A stretch of DNA of 64,000 nt from Chloroflexota bacterium. Its GTDB lineage: Bacteria > Chloroflexota > Anaerolineae > Anaerolineales > Villigracilaceae. The translations under genes and the position numbers were made by a program. Numbering within the stretch: the first letter of the stretch is position 1; every line of letters starts with the position of its first letter. The stretch lies in the NCBI GenBank assembly GCA_021787595.1, contig JAJYLQ010000003.1, positions 1 to 64,000 of the forward strand, written 5' to 3'. This document shows positions 24,211 to 32,154 of this stretch, in pieces. The notes below the pieces were generated by a model, which saw only the letters and a list, made by a program, of their open reading frames with translations, was not told the DNA's origin and did no database searches.

Positions 24211-25398
24211 CTAATCCAACATTTGTTTCGTTTTTTGTTTACCGCGCGAGCGCATCACATCCAACAAACGCGGGATGATTTCCGAATACATCTTATACCA
24301 AAACGGATTGGGCGCATAATCCCACGCGCCGAGCGTGCGGACGACCTGCCCGCCCAGCCCTTCCTTGAAGCGGAACACGCCCCACATCGAATCAGACTCA
24401 TTGAATTCATCCGGCGCGCCCCAAAGATCATAGACTGAACAGCCATGCGCTTTTGCGCGTTTCATCGCTTCCCATTGCAAAAGATAATTCGGCATTTTCT
24501 CGCGGTGCGCTTCACGCGACATGCCGTAAACATAATAGGCGCGCCCGGCAAAATAAAAGAGAAAGATTGCGGCGACGGGTTCACCATCAACTTGAGCAAT
24601 CAGCGGTTCAGCAAATGGCGGACGGTGGACGGTGGACGATTGACGGTCTCCGGTCAACGGTCTATTGTCCATAAATTGATTCCAAACCGTTTGGTAGTAA
24701 TCTTCATTGCGAATCACAAATCCATCACGCACGGATGTTTCTGCGTACATTTGGTAAAGCATCGGCAAATCATCTTTCGTTCCGATGCGAACTGTCACGC
24801 CCTTTTTCTCGGCGAGGCGGACGTTATACCGCGTCTTCTGTTTCATGCGCGCTAACATTTCATCTTCGGATGAAGACAAATCGATCAAAACTGTATTCTT
24901 GAATTGGATTTGATCCGACGAGAATCGCCAGCCTCTGCGTTTCAATTCGGACATCACGGCCTGGCCGCCGTTATCTTCGCGCGAATCTTCGCTTTCAGGG
25001 ACTCCCGTTCCCAGCGCAACATCGGGATCAAGTTTCAAAAAGATCGCGCCCTGCTTTTTCGCGAAGGATTGCAGATCGTCCAGAACACGATTACGAAGCG
25101 CCTCATTTGTCCAATCGAGCAGCGGCCCTTTCGGCGCGTACAAGATGCAAAGCCGCGCGGCGAATCCGCGCGAAAGGACGGTGCGCTTCAAGATTAGGCA
25201 AGTGGCAATACAGTGATCAGTAATCAGTGACCAGTGATCAGTGACTGGTGACTGGTCACTGATTACTACAAACTGATCCTCCGTCCACACGGCGTAGAAC
25301 GGCTTCCATCCATACTTCGCTTTGACTTGTGCCCATTCATACGTTTGGAGGAAATGAGGATGGGGCAATTCAGAAATAATTTCATCCCAGGAACTCAT
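24211..25398 (-). CDS. FemAB-like peptidoglycan bridge aminoacyltransferase (first copy)
   Basis: The 395-residue protein resembles FemX/FemAB enzymes, which add amino acids from aminoacyl-tRNA to the lipid II side chain. It has HFLQTYEWAQVKAKYGWKPF near residue 15, MKQKTRYNVRLAEKKGVTVR near residue 186, a central GNAT-like fold, and LLQWEAMKRAKAHGCSVYDL with LWGAPDE near residue 310. Two polar stretches look like repeat insertions: residues about 44-64 (ATCAGTG repeat at 25206-25268) and 243-260 (GGACGGT repeat at 24618-24670). It abuts its paralogue with no gap (TAA then ATG). Substrate amino acid unknown. Confidence 0.8.
   Translation of the reverse strand: MSSWDEIISELPHPHFLQTYEWAQVKAKYGWKPFYAVWTEDQFVVISDQSPVTDHWSLITDHCIATCLILKRTVLSRGFAARLCILYAPKGPLLDWTNEALRNRVLDDLQSFAKKQGAIFLKLDPDVALGTGVPESEDSREDNGGQAVMSELKRRGWRFSSDQIQFKNTVLIDLSSSEDEMLARMKQKTRYNVRLAEKKGVTVRIGTKDDLPMLYQMYAETSVRDGFVIRNEDYYQTVWNQFMDNRPLTGDRQSSTVHRPPFAEPLIAQVDGEPVAAIFLFYFAGRAYYVYGMSREAHREKMPNYLLQWEAMKRAKAHGCSVYDLWGAPDEFNESDSMWGVFRFKEGLGGQVVRTLGAWDYAPNPFWYKMYSEIIPRLLDVMRSRGKQKTKQMLD
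24618..24670. repeat. GGACGGT-type repeat inside first FemAB-like gene
   Basis: GCGGACGGTGGACGGTGGAC is followed by GATTGACGGTCTCCGGTCAA and CGGTCTATTGTCC. The encoded polar stretch (RPLTGDRQSSTVHRPP) interrupts the usual sequence between two conserved helices, and the frame stays open. Confidence 0.6.
25206..25268. repeat. ATCAGTG-type repeat inside first FemAB-like gene
   Basis: AGTGATCAGTAATCAGTGAC and CAGTGATCAGTGACTGGTG are followed by the inverted words TGGTCACTGATTAC. It encodes VVISDQSPVTDHWSLITDHC, not typical of FemAB proteins. Related copies lie at 26158-26193 and 34344-34378. Confidence 0.6.
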
Positions 25399-26391
25399 TT
25401 ATCCGCCCTCGCGTCCTGCCAGACGCCGCAAGTAAAATTTATAAAGCAGCGGGCTATATACTTTATCCAGCGCTTGCGCGGCGCGCTTCAACTCGCCGCC
25501 AAAGCCGCGCTTGAAGCGATAGACTCCCCACAAACCATCGCTGCGTTTTTCGAATTGCGCTTCGAGAATCGATTCGTCTTCATCAGGCACGCCCCACAGA
25601 TCGTATTCTTCGCAGCCGCGCGCTTTTGCCCAGCGCATCGCTTCCCACTGAAGCAAATACGTCGGCATGCGATTGCGTTCTTCATCATTGGACGCACCGT
25701 AGACATACCAGGCGCGCCGTCCGCGTGCGAAGACCATCAAAGCTGCCAGCGGTCTGTTTTCAAATTCGGCAACAAGCAATTCGCATATCCCGGCTGGATG
25801 AAATAATTCATAGGCGCGGCGATAATATTCGAGGGAATGAACGCCAAAACCATCGCGTCCGCCAGTAATAAGCATCATTTTATGAAAGGTATCAATATCA
25901 TTCCATGAGCGGACGGTCACGCCCTTCTTTTCCGCGAGCCGAACGTTGTAGCGGCATTTCTGTTTCATACGCGCAAGGATTTCGTCTTCGCTCCCGCAAA
26001 TGTCAACAATAATCGTACGAGGAGGTTGAATGTTGTGCTTTGAAAGGATGAAAGATGAAAGATGAAGGATGAAATTATCCTGCCAAGCATCAGGCTCGAT
26101 CTTCAAGAATATAGCATGACGCTTTTTGCAGGCTAAATCCACTTCCGTCCAAAACTGCCCACTACTCACTGATAACTGATCACCGAACACTGGCTTCGGC
26201 ATGTATCCGATTGTAAAACCCAGCGGCAGTTTGCGGAAAAGAATCTGTGCGCCGGCATCGCCGTTGATCACGCGAACGGCTTCCCATCCAAACGCGGATT
26301 TCAATTCGCCCCATTCGCCGGTCTGCAAAAGATGGGCGTTGGGATGATGTCGAAGAAATTGATTCCAATCGGCGAGGGAAACTTCGGGCAT
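25399..26391 (-). CDS. FemAB-like peptidoglycan bridge aminoacyltransferase (second copy)
   Basis: A 330-residue paralogue of the next gene, sharing HLLQTGEWGELKSAFGWEAV near residue 20, MKQKCRYNVRLAEKKGVTVR near residue 140, and YLLQWEAMRWAKARGCEEYD near residue 255. Start 26391 gives a sensible N-terminus; the longer open frame upstream runs through a MITE copy. Two repeat-derived stretches appear: one near residues 66-78 (GDQLSVSSGQF) and one near 105-118 (FILHLSSFILSKHN). Two adjacent Fem-type enzymes suggest a bridge of at least two residues added in order. Confidence 0.78.
   Translation of the reverse strand: MPEVSLADWNQFLRHHPNAHLLQTGEWGELKSAFGWEAVRVINGDAGAQILFRKLPLGFTIGYMPKPVFGDQLSVSSGQFWTEVDLACKKRHAIFLKIEPDAWQDNFILHLSSFILSKHNIQPPRTIIVDICGSEDEILARMKQKCRYNVRLAEKKGVTVRSWNDIDTFHKMMLITGGRDGFGVHSLEYYRRAYELFHPAGICELLVAEFENRPLAALMVFARGRRAWYVYGASNDEERNRMPTYLLQWEAMRWAKARGCEEYDLWGVPDEDESILEAQFEKRSDGLWGVYRFKRGFGGELKRAAQALDKVYSPLLYKFYLRRLAGREGG
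26041..26075. repeat. GATGAAAGATGAAAGATGAA repeat inside second FemAB-like gene
   Basis: Near-tandem GATGAAA/GATGAAG words over about 35 bp. It encodes FILHLSSFILS on the minus strand, an odd hydrophobic insert between conserved elements. Confidence 0.5.
26158..26193. repeat. ATCAGTG-type repeat inside second FemAB-like gene
   Basis: CCACTACTCACTGATAACTG followed by ATCACCGAACACTGG, the same word family as 25206-25268. The frame stays open. Confidence 0.45.
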
Positions 26392-26445
26392 AAGCAATGT
26401 TGGCAAGTTTACAAGTTGAAAAGTTTGAAGGGGTGCACTAAAAGG

Positions 26446-26538
26446 TTGATACTGTTGGCGAAATCGGGAATTGCGCCTGCTTACCCGTTTAGCAGGCACA
26501 CATTTACGGATGGAAAATGAATTCGCCAACAGTATCAA
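26446..26538. mobile_element. 93-bp MITE, copy 1
   Basis: Terminal inverted repeats TTGATACTGTTGGCGAA and TTCGCCAACAGTATCAA are 17 bp and perfect. AGG directly precedes and follows, a possible 3-bp target duplication. No coding capacity. It is the same length as copy 2 at 26690 and appears identical to it. It lies in the 448-bp gap upstream of the second FemAB-like gene and extends that gene's open frame. Confidence 0.8.
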
Positions 26539-26545
26539 AGGTTGT

Positions 26546-26685
26546 AAGCGTATTTTGATGCGCGGGGCTAAAGCCGCCTGCTCAATACGTGGAAATCCTT
26601 CGGATTAGCCTCCTGAGTCGGCTTGTAGCCGACTTCCATGGGCTGAGGCAGGATTTCAATCCGCCGGAATAGTTGCAGGCTAACA
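26546..26685. repeat. Composite dispersed repeat between the two MITE copies
   Basis: Contains GGGGCTAAAGCCGCCTGCTC, GTCGGCTTGTAGCCGAC (a 7-bp palindrome) and GGGCTGAGGCAGG words, a type of non-coding palindromic sequence common in this kind of genome. No credible gene is seen. Confidence 0.5.
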
Positions 26686-26689
26686 AACT

Positions 26690-26782
26690 TTGATACTGTT
26701 GGCGAAATCGGGAATTGCGCCTGCTTACCCGTTTAGCAGGCACACATTTACGGATGGAAAATGAATTCGCCAACAGTATCAA
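26690..26782. mobile_element. 93-bp MITE, copy 2
   Basis: Same 93-bp sequence and orientation as copy 1, 244 bp start to start. ACT precedes and follows as a possible 3-bp target duplication. Different flanking triplets in the two copies argue for two insertions rather than a tandem duplication. The remaining bases to 26839 are TTTGAAGGTTC/CTTTCAAACC-type low-complexity words. Confidence 0.8.
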
Positions 26783-26839
26783 ACTTTGAGCGCTCCCAGT
26801 TTGAAGGTTCAACTTTCAAACCTTCAAACTTTCAAACCT

Positions 26840-28729
26840 TTAAACCACCGACGTGATTTCCGGCGCAGGCGTCTCGCGGATCGCGGCGCCGGGGATGGAC
26901 TCGTCGAGCAGGGAAATGATTTCGTCGGCGCGCCCGCTCCGGGTCAGAGATTCGAGGCGGGACAATGTCGAATGCAGATCGCCATTCACAACGGTATCTT
27001 CATTGTCCGAGCGGAAGATATCGGGATGCGGAGTCTTCTCGTATGTTTTATCCTTCTCCCAAAGCTCCTCGCGCAGTTTTTCGCCGGGACGAATGCCGGT
27101 GAATTCGATCTCGATGTCGCGTCCGGGTTCGAGGCCGGAGAGACGAATCAAATCCTCGGCAAGATCGAGGATGCGAACCTGCTGACCCATGTCGAGCAGA
27201 AACGCCTCGCCGCCCTGCCCCATCGAGGCGGCCTGCAAAACAAGATGCACGGCCTCGGGGATGGTCATGAAATAACGCTCCATGTCGGGATGCGTGACCT
27301 TGACCGGCCCGCCACTGGCGATCTGATGCTTGAAGATCGGAATGACGCTGCCGCGCGAACCCAGCACGTTTCCAAAACGCACAACGGAATAGGCGCGCTT
27401 CGTGCGCCGCGCCGCGTCGAGGACGATCATTTCGGCGAGGCGTTTGGTTGCGCCATAAACACTCGCAGGACGAATCGCTTTATCAGTCGAAATCAATACC
27501 AGCCGCTCAACATTTGATTCGAGGGCGGCCTCGGCCACGTTGCGCGTGCCGATGACGTTGTTCAGAATCGCTTCCTGGACGTTGGCTTGCATCAACGGAA
27601 CATGTTTATGTGCCGCGGCATGAAACAGGACTTCGATTTGATGTTCGCGAAACACTTCGAGCAAACGTGATTTATCTTTGACGTCCGCGATGACCGGCTC
27701 GAGTTTCAACAAGGGATAATCTTCTTTGAGTTCGAGCAATGTTTCAAAGATGCTGTTCTCGCCGTGACCGAGAATGACCAACTCCGCCGGATTCCAACGT
27801 GCGATCTGGCGCGATAACTCGCGGCCAATCGAACCGCCCGCGCCGGTGACCAGCACGCGCTTTCCATTCAGCGCGGCTCCAATCATTTCCTCGTGAATGC
27901 GGCGCGGTTCGCGGCGAAGCAGGTCTGTGATGTCCACTTCGCGCAAACGGCTGACGCTGATCCGACCGCCGATGAGTTCATAAATGCCCGGCATCGTGCG
28001 CGAGGGAATGCCTTTGACGCGGCACGCGTCATTGACAAGCCGCACCACGCGTCCGGGCGCGGACGGAATGGCAAAGATCACTTCATCAACGTTTTGGCTG
28101 TCGAGAACATCGGCAATGTCGCCGACAAGTCCGATCACCGGAATGCCGTAGATTTCCTGTCGCTGTTTGACCGGATCATCGTCGAGGAAGCCGATCGGCG
28201 TCAAATTAAGCTGCGACGATTTTTGAAGTTCGCGCACCACCAGCGCGCCCGCGTCGCCCGCGCCGATGATCAGCGCGCGGCGCGTCTTTCCATTTTTCGG
28301 CGCAGCGGTTTGTTCCGCCAGAATGCGAAGAGCAAAGCGCGAGCCGCCGATCAAAACGAGAGACAATAACCAATCAATGCCCAACGCAGAACGCGGCATA
28401 CCGGGCAATACAATATGCAATGCTAAAAAGATCAGCATCACGCCGGACGTAATGACCGATCCTGTTGTCACCGCGGCGGTGATCAAACGAAGTTCATGCG
28501 TGCTGGCATAAATCCAAATGCGGCGATACAAACCAAAAAAATAAAAGGTCGGGATTTTGACGATCAATGCCACAACGCACATGAAAAGAATCGCCGGAAA
28601 ATAAAAGGGCAATTGGCCCACATCGAGCCGCAGCGCGAAACTGCCCATCACCGAAACGACGATGAGCGCCAGGTCGCCGATCAAAACGTAACGATTGCGA
28701 AAATGCGGCCTTCGTTTTATTGCATCCAT
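26840..28729 (-). CDS. CapD/WbpM-like nucleotide-sugar 4,6-dehydratase, membrane-bound
   Basis: The 629-residue protein has four N-terminal membrane segments (residues 15-125), a first Rossmann domain (ALIIGAGDAGALVVRELQ near residue 152) and a catalytic SDR domain from about 285 (VLVTGAGGSIGRELSRQI). LISTDKAIRPASVYGATKRL near residue 410 is the active-site region; it has Tyr where many configuration-retaining members have Met. Such enzymes make UDP-4-keto-6-deoxy sugars for surface glycans. It overlaps the epimerase gene by 13 bp and ends the polysaccharide operon. Confidence 0.82.
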   Translation of the reverse strand: MDAIKRRPHFRNRYVLIGDLALIVVSVMGSFALRLDVGQLPFYFPAILFMCVVALIVKIPTFYFFGLYRRIWIYASTHELRLITAAVTTGSVITSGVMLIFLALHIVLPGMPRSALGIDWLLSLVLIGGSRFALRILAEQTAAPKNGKTRRALIIGAGDAGALVVRELQKSSQLNLTPIGFLDDDPVKQRQEIYGIPVIGLVGDIADVLDSQNVDEVIFAIPSAPGRVVRLVNDACRVKGIPSRTMPGIYELIGGRISVSRLREVDITDLLRREPRRIHEEMIGAALNGKRVLVTGAGGSIGRELSRQIARWNPAELVILGHGENSIFETLLELKEDYPLLKLEPVIADVKDKSRLLEVFREHQIEVLFHAAAHKHVPLMQANVQEAILNNVIGTRNVAEAALESNVERLVLISTDKAIRPASVYGATKRLAEMIVLDAARRTKRAYSVVRFGNVLGSRGSVIPIFKHQIASGGPVKVTHPDMERYFMTIPEAVHLVLQAASMGQGGEAFLLDMGQQVRILDLAEDLIRLSGLEPGRDIEIEFTGIRPGEKLREELWEKDKTYEKTPHPDIFRSDNEDTVVNGDLHSTLSRLESLTRSGRADEIISLLDESIPGAAIRETPAPEITSVV

Positions 28730-29679
28730 TCGACCATTTCTTTCAATCCATCCGTCAGCGAAGTCTGCGCCTTGAAGCCAATCACTTTTTCGGCTTTGCT
28801 CGGAGAACCAAGCGATTTGTAAATATCACCGGCGCGCGGCGCATCGAAGACGGGCTTCGGCGTTTTGGGGAAAAGTTCATGCAGCACATTGACCAAGTCC
28901 AAAATGCGCGTCTCCGCGCCGGTGCAAATGTTGAAGATTTGTCCGGCCGCGGCGGGATGTTCGGACGCAATCAAATTGGCGCGTACCACATCACCGACAA
29001 AGATCAGATCGCGCGTCTGTCCGCCATCGCCAAAGATCGTGACCGGCTTGCCGTCGCGCAGGCGGCGGATAAAAATCGGGACGGCTGCGGCATACATCGA
29101 GTCCGGGCGCTGGCGCGGGCCATACACATTGAAGTATCGCAGCGCGGCTACTTCGAGTCCAAACGACAACGTATAAAGTTCAGCATACATTTCGTCCACG
29201 CGCTTCGACACACCATAAGGCGACAGTGGTCGAAACGGTGTGTCTTCCAATAGCGGCAGCGCGTCCGCGTCGCCGTACACGGCCGCGCTGGATGCAATCA
29301 CCGCGCGGCGCACTCCGGCTTTGCGCGCGGCCTCGAACAGAGTCGAAGTGCCGCTGATGTTGACATCGAAACACTCCTGCGGCTTCTCCATCGATTCGGG
29401 CGCAGAGACAAACGCAGCTTCGTGAAAAATGATCTCGACATCGTGCACGGCTTCCGCGACTTTGGCCGCGTCGCGCACGTCTCCTTCCAGGATTTCAAGT
29501 CGGCGGCGCGGCGCCGCGGCGACACTTCCGTTTTTTGAGTCGGTCAGCCCTTCGAGGTTTTCGCGCGTGCCGCTCGAAAAATCATCCAGCACGCGGACGA
29601 ACGCGCCCTGCTCGAGCAGCGTCCGCACAATATGCGATCCAATGAATCCAGCCCCGCCAGTGACAAGATAACGCTTCAT
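28717..29679 (-). CDS. NAD-dependent nucleotide-sugar epimerase/dehydratase (SDR)
   Basis: A 320-residue extended SDR. It begins YLVTGGAGFIGSHIVRTLLE (NAD binding), has the catalytic Tyr/Lys in LSPYGVSKRVDEMYAEL near residue 150, and RYFNVYGPRQRPDSMYAAAV near residue 177, a UDP-glucose/UDP-glucuronate 4-epimerase-like stretch. It likely interconverts sugars for the same glycan as its neighbours. Its ATG follows the sugar transferase stop without a gap. The exact substrate is not evident. Confidence 0.82.
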   Translation of the reverse strand: MKRYLVTGGAGFIGSHIVRTLLEQGAFVRVLDDFSSGTRENLEGLTDSKNGSVAAAPRRRLEILEGDVRDAAKVAEAVHDVEIIFHEAAFVSAPESMEKPQECFDVNISGTSTLFEAARKAGVRRAVIASSAAVYGDADALPLLEDTPFRPLSPYGVSKRVDEMYAELYTLSFGLEVAALRYFNVYGPRQRPDSMYAAAVPIFIRRLRDGKPVTIFGDGGQTRDLIFVGDVVRANLIASEHPAAAGQIFNICTGAETRILDLVNVLHELFPKTPKPVFDAPRAGDIYKSLGSPSKAEKVIGFKAQTSLTDGLKEMVEWMQ

Positions 29680-31122
29680 CTATCTTCCCTTCATGCTCAA
29701 GGCTGTGCCGACTGTGCGAAGCACGATCATCAAATCCATCATAAAGGAGCGATGCTTGATGTAATAAAGATCATATTCCAATTTGACAGCCGTTTCGGTG
29801 ACATTGGCAACATAACCATAATTGATCTGTGCCCAGCCCGCCAGTCCCGGCTTGACCAATAATCGGGCGCGATAAAATGGAATCTCCTTTTGAAATTGCT
29901 TGACCAGCGAAGGACGTTCGGGGCGTGGTCCAACCAGGCTCATTTCCCCGTGTACGACATTCCAGAACTGCGGCAGTTCATCGAGGCGCGTGCGCCGCAG
30001 AAAATTTCCAACGCGCGTCACGCGAGGATCGTTTTCCTCGGCAAGTTTAGCCTCACCGTCAGGTTCGGCATTCTGACACATCGTGCGGTATTTGTAGATG
30101 CGGAAGACGCGTCCGCCCTTGCCAAGGCGCGTCTGGGCATAGATGATCGGCGCACCACTGTCAATGGCTGTTGCAATGGCGACAAACGGGAAGGTCAGAA
30201 TAAACACGGCGAGGCCAGCTAATCCGCCAATGATATCAATCAGGCGCTTGAATACTTCATACGCCATGCTGATCCGCAGTTGATCCACAAACGAACGGAT
30301 CAACCAATCCGATTCGAGGTGATGGATTGGAACGCGTTGAGCAATCTCTTCGTAAAGGATTGGCATGCGTGTCACTTCCACGCCCTGCTCCTGCGCGTCG
30401 AGGATGGTTTGGAATGTGGCGCCCTGCACCTCGCCGGTAATGGACATCACCAAATCAGATACGCGGTAGCGATCCACGATCTCGAGCAAATGCCTGCTGG
30501 AGCCGAGCACCTGGAAACCTTCAAAGTAATGTTTTGATTTTTTGGGATCATCGTCAATGAATCCGATGATGCTGAACGGCGGCGGGTTTAATTTTCGATA
30601 CACGCGCGCCAGAGTCAAACCTGCCTTGCCGGCGCCGACGATCAGCATGCGCCGCTGGAGTCCGGATGAAGTGTAGAGTCGGATGTAGGCCGCGCGCCAG
30701 ATCAAAGTCAGGAAGGAGGCGAGCAGGAGAAACGCGCCGACGACGATGCGCGGAAGATATCCCGGATCCTGATTGAGAATGAACACCAGGGCATAGATCG
30801 CAAACCCCACAAACGCCGCAGCCGCAATGCCGCGCAGGGTCCTGCGCCAGTTGCTCGCGGTATGCGGCTCATAAAGTTCGACCATCAACAGGAGCCAGCC
30901 AAGCGGCAGCAGGTAAAACCAAAACGGCACGCTGATCTTTACCAGCAGTTCGGCACGTTCGGTCCGCATCCCCAATTCGATCAAACGATAAATGGAGTAT
31001 TCCTTCCAAACGTATAATGCCAGGAAAGCCGCCGAGATGGAAGCCGCCAAATCTCCCAGCAAAAGGAGGAAGCGATGCTCATTGGGCCGCAATCGCAGGC
31101 CGGGACGCAATGGTTCAGCCAT
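29680..31122 (-). CDS. Exopolysaccharide polyprenyl glycosylphosphotransferase (WbaP/WcaJ-like)
   Basis: The 480-residue protein transfers a sugar phosphate to undecaprenyl phosphate, the first step of glycan assembly. Five membrane segments lie in about residues 20-320, with a CoA-binding-like Rossmann part ([20 protein letters not shown]). The bacterial sugar transferase domain fills the C-terminus: YKYRTM near residue 365, [20 protein letters not shown] near residue 390, and [10 protein letters not shown] near residue 420. Start 31122 (MAEPLRPG) overlaps the glycosyltransferase stop by 8 bp; a longer frame upstream is antisense-like. Confidence 0.85.
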   Translation of the reverse strand: MAEPLRPGLRLRPNEHRFLLLLGDLAASISAAFLALYVWKEYSIYRLIELGMRTERAELLVKISVPFWFYLLPLGWLLLMVELYEPHTASNWRRTLRGIAAAAFVGFAIYALVFILNQDPGYLPRIVVGAFLLLASFLTLIWRAAYIRLYTSSGLQRRMLIVGAGKAGLTLARVYRKLNPPPFSIIGFIDDDPKKSKHYFEGFQVLGSSRHLLEIVDRYRVSDLVMSITGEVQGATFQTILDAQEQGVEVTRMPILYEEIAQRVPIHHLESDWLIRSFVDQLRISMAYEVFKRLIDIIGGLAGLAVFILTFPFVAIATAIDSGAPIIYAQTRLGKGGRVFRIYKYRTMCQNAEPDGEAKLAEENDPRVTRVGNFLRRTRLDELPQFWNVVHGEMSLVGPRPERPSLVKQFQKEIPFYRARLLVKPGLAGWAQINYGYVANVTETAVKLEYDLYYIKHRSFMMDLMIVLRTVGTALSMKGR

Positions 31123-32131
31123 GATCGGCAAAGGGTGTCGAAACCAGACTCCATAAAAATCCGCTCCCCCACGAAAGATGCATGGTGGTAATCGCAAGCA
31201 TCAGACCTGGAATGAGGAGCGGTTTGCGCTGACGGAGAAAAAGGTAAATGCCTGCCGCCATCAGCGTGAAAAGATAAATGATGATTTCAAAGAACAGAAT
31301 CCATCCTGCCACGACCAGGAAAAAAGAAAACAAAACAAGGAAGATCAGGCTCGCCGCAAACAACGGCGGCAATGCCTGGCGCCAGCGCAGCGTGCCGGGA
31401 TAACGCCTGAGCATTTTGAACTTCCAAAAGCCATAACGCCAGTATTGCTTTGCAAGTTCGATCAGCGAAGCGCGCGCAAAATAGGCGGAGCGGATCTGCG
31501 GATCGAGCCAGACGATGCCGCCCGACCTGCGGATGCGCACGTTGAATTCGTAATCTTCATTCGTCAACAGCGTTTCGTCGAAGCCGCCGATTTGTTGGAT
31601 CAGCTCACGGCGGAACGCGCCGAACGGCACTGTGTCCACCGAACCGGCGCGGGCGGCAAAACGATACATCGCGTCGCCCACACCCAGCGGATGCGCGGCC
31701 GCGGCCGCGATGGATTCCGCCATCCAGCCTTCGCCGCCGGGTCGGATCATCCACACGCCGCCAACGTTGCTGCCGCGCCCAGCTTCCAGCGCGGAGACGC
31801 ATCGCTCCACATAATCCGGGATCGGCATCGAATGCGCGTCGAGGCGGAGGAGGATCTCGCCGCGTGCCGCGGCAATCGCCAGATTCAACCCGGATGGGAT
31901 CGTGCGCCGCGCATTATCCACAACGCGCAATAAGAAGTCCGGGCGTTCCTGTTGGAATGCCGCAACAACCTGACGCGTGGCATCCTGTGAAAGTGCATCC
32001 GCGATCACGATTTCCATCTGCGCCCGCGGATACGTCTGCGCGAGGAGCGCATCCAGAAGGAAACGAATGGTCGCCTGTTCATTGTAACATGGGACGATAA
32101 CCGACACGAAAGGGGGCATGGAAGCGGGCAT
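31115..32131 (-). CDS. Glycosyltransferase family 2 (ExoA-like)
   Basis: A 338-residue GT2 enzyme: FVSVIVPCYNEQATIRFLLD at the start, EIVIADALSQDATRQ (nucleotide-binding Asp) near residue 40, LLRLDAHSMPIPDYVERCVS (D-x-H/D-x-D site) near residue 94, and NEDYEFNVRIRRSGG near residue 190. Two or three membrane helices follow from residue 255, as in succinoglycan ExoA-like proteins. It probably extends the lipid-linked glycan begun by the next gene. It starts 24 bp after the histidine kinase stop, so may be co-transcribed with the regulators. Confidence 0.8.
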   Translation of the reverse strand: MPASMPPFVSVIVPCYNEQATIRFLLDALLAQTYPRAQMEIVIADALSQDATRQVVAAFQQERPDFLLRVVDNARRTIPSGLNLAIAAARGEILLRLDAHSMPIPDYVERCVSALEAGRGSNVGGVWMIRPGGEGWMAESIAAAAAHPLGVGDAMYRFAARAGSVDTVPFGAFRRELIQQIGGFDETLLTNEDYEFNVRIRRSGGIVWLDPQIRSAYFARASLIELAKQYWRYGFWKFKMLRRYPGTLRWRQALPPLFAASLIFLVLFSFFLVVAGWILFFEIIIYLFTLMAAGIYLFLRQRKPLLIPGLMLAITTMHLSWGSGFLWSLVSTPFADHG

Positions 32132-32154
32132 TCTCCAGATCCTCCAACCGGGAG

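Noticed and set aside
25206-25268. Possible CRISPR-like or DnaA-box-like array of ATCAGTG words
   Set aside because: Units are short, contiguous and partly inverted, with no spacers of constant length, and lie inside a coding frame.
26392-26839. Possible small gene between FemAB-like and CapD-like genes
   Set aside because: All open frames here consist of MITE and palindromic repeat sequence.
31178-31933. 251-codon plus-strand frame
   Set aside because: Antisense to the GT2 glycosyltransferase; low-complexity charged product.
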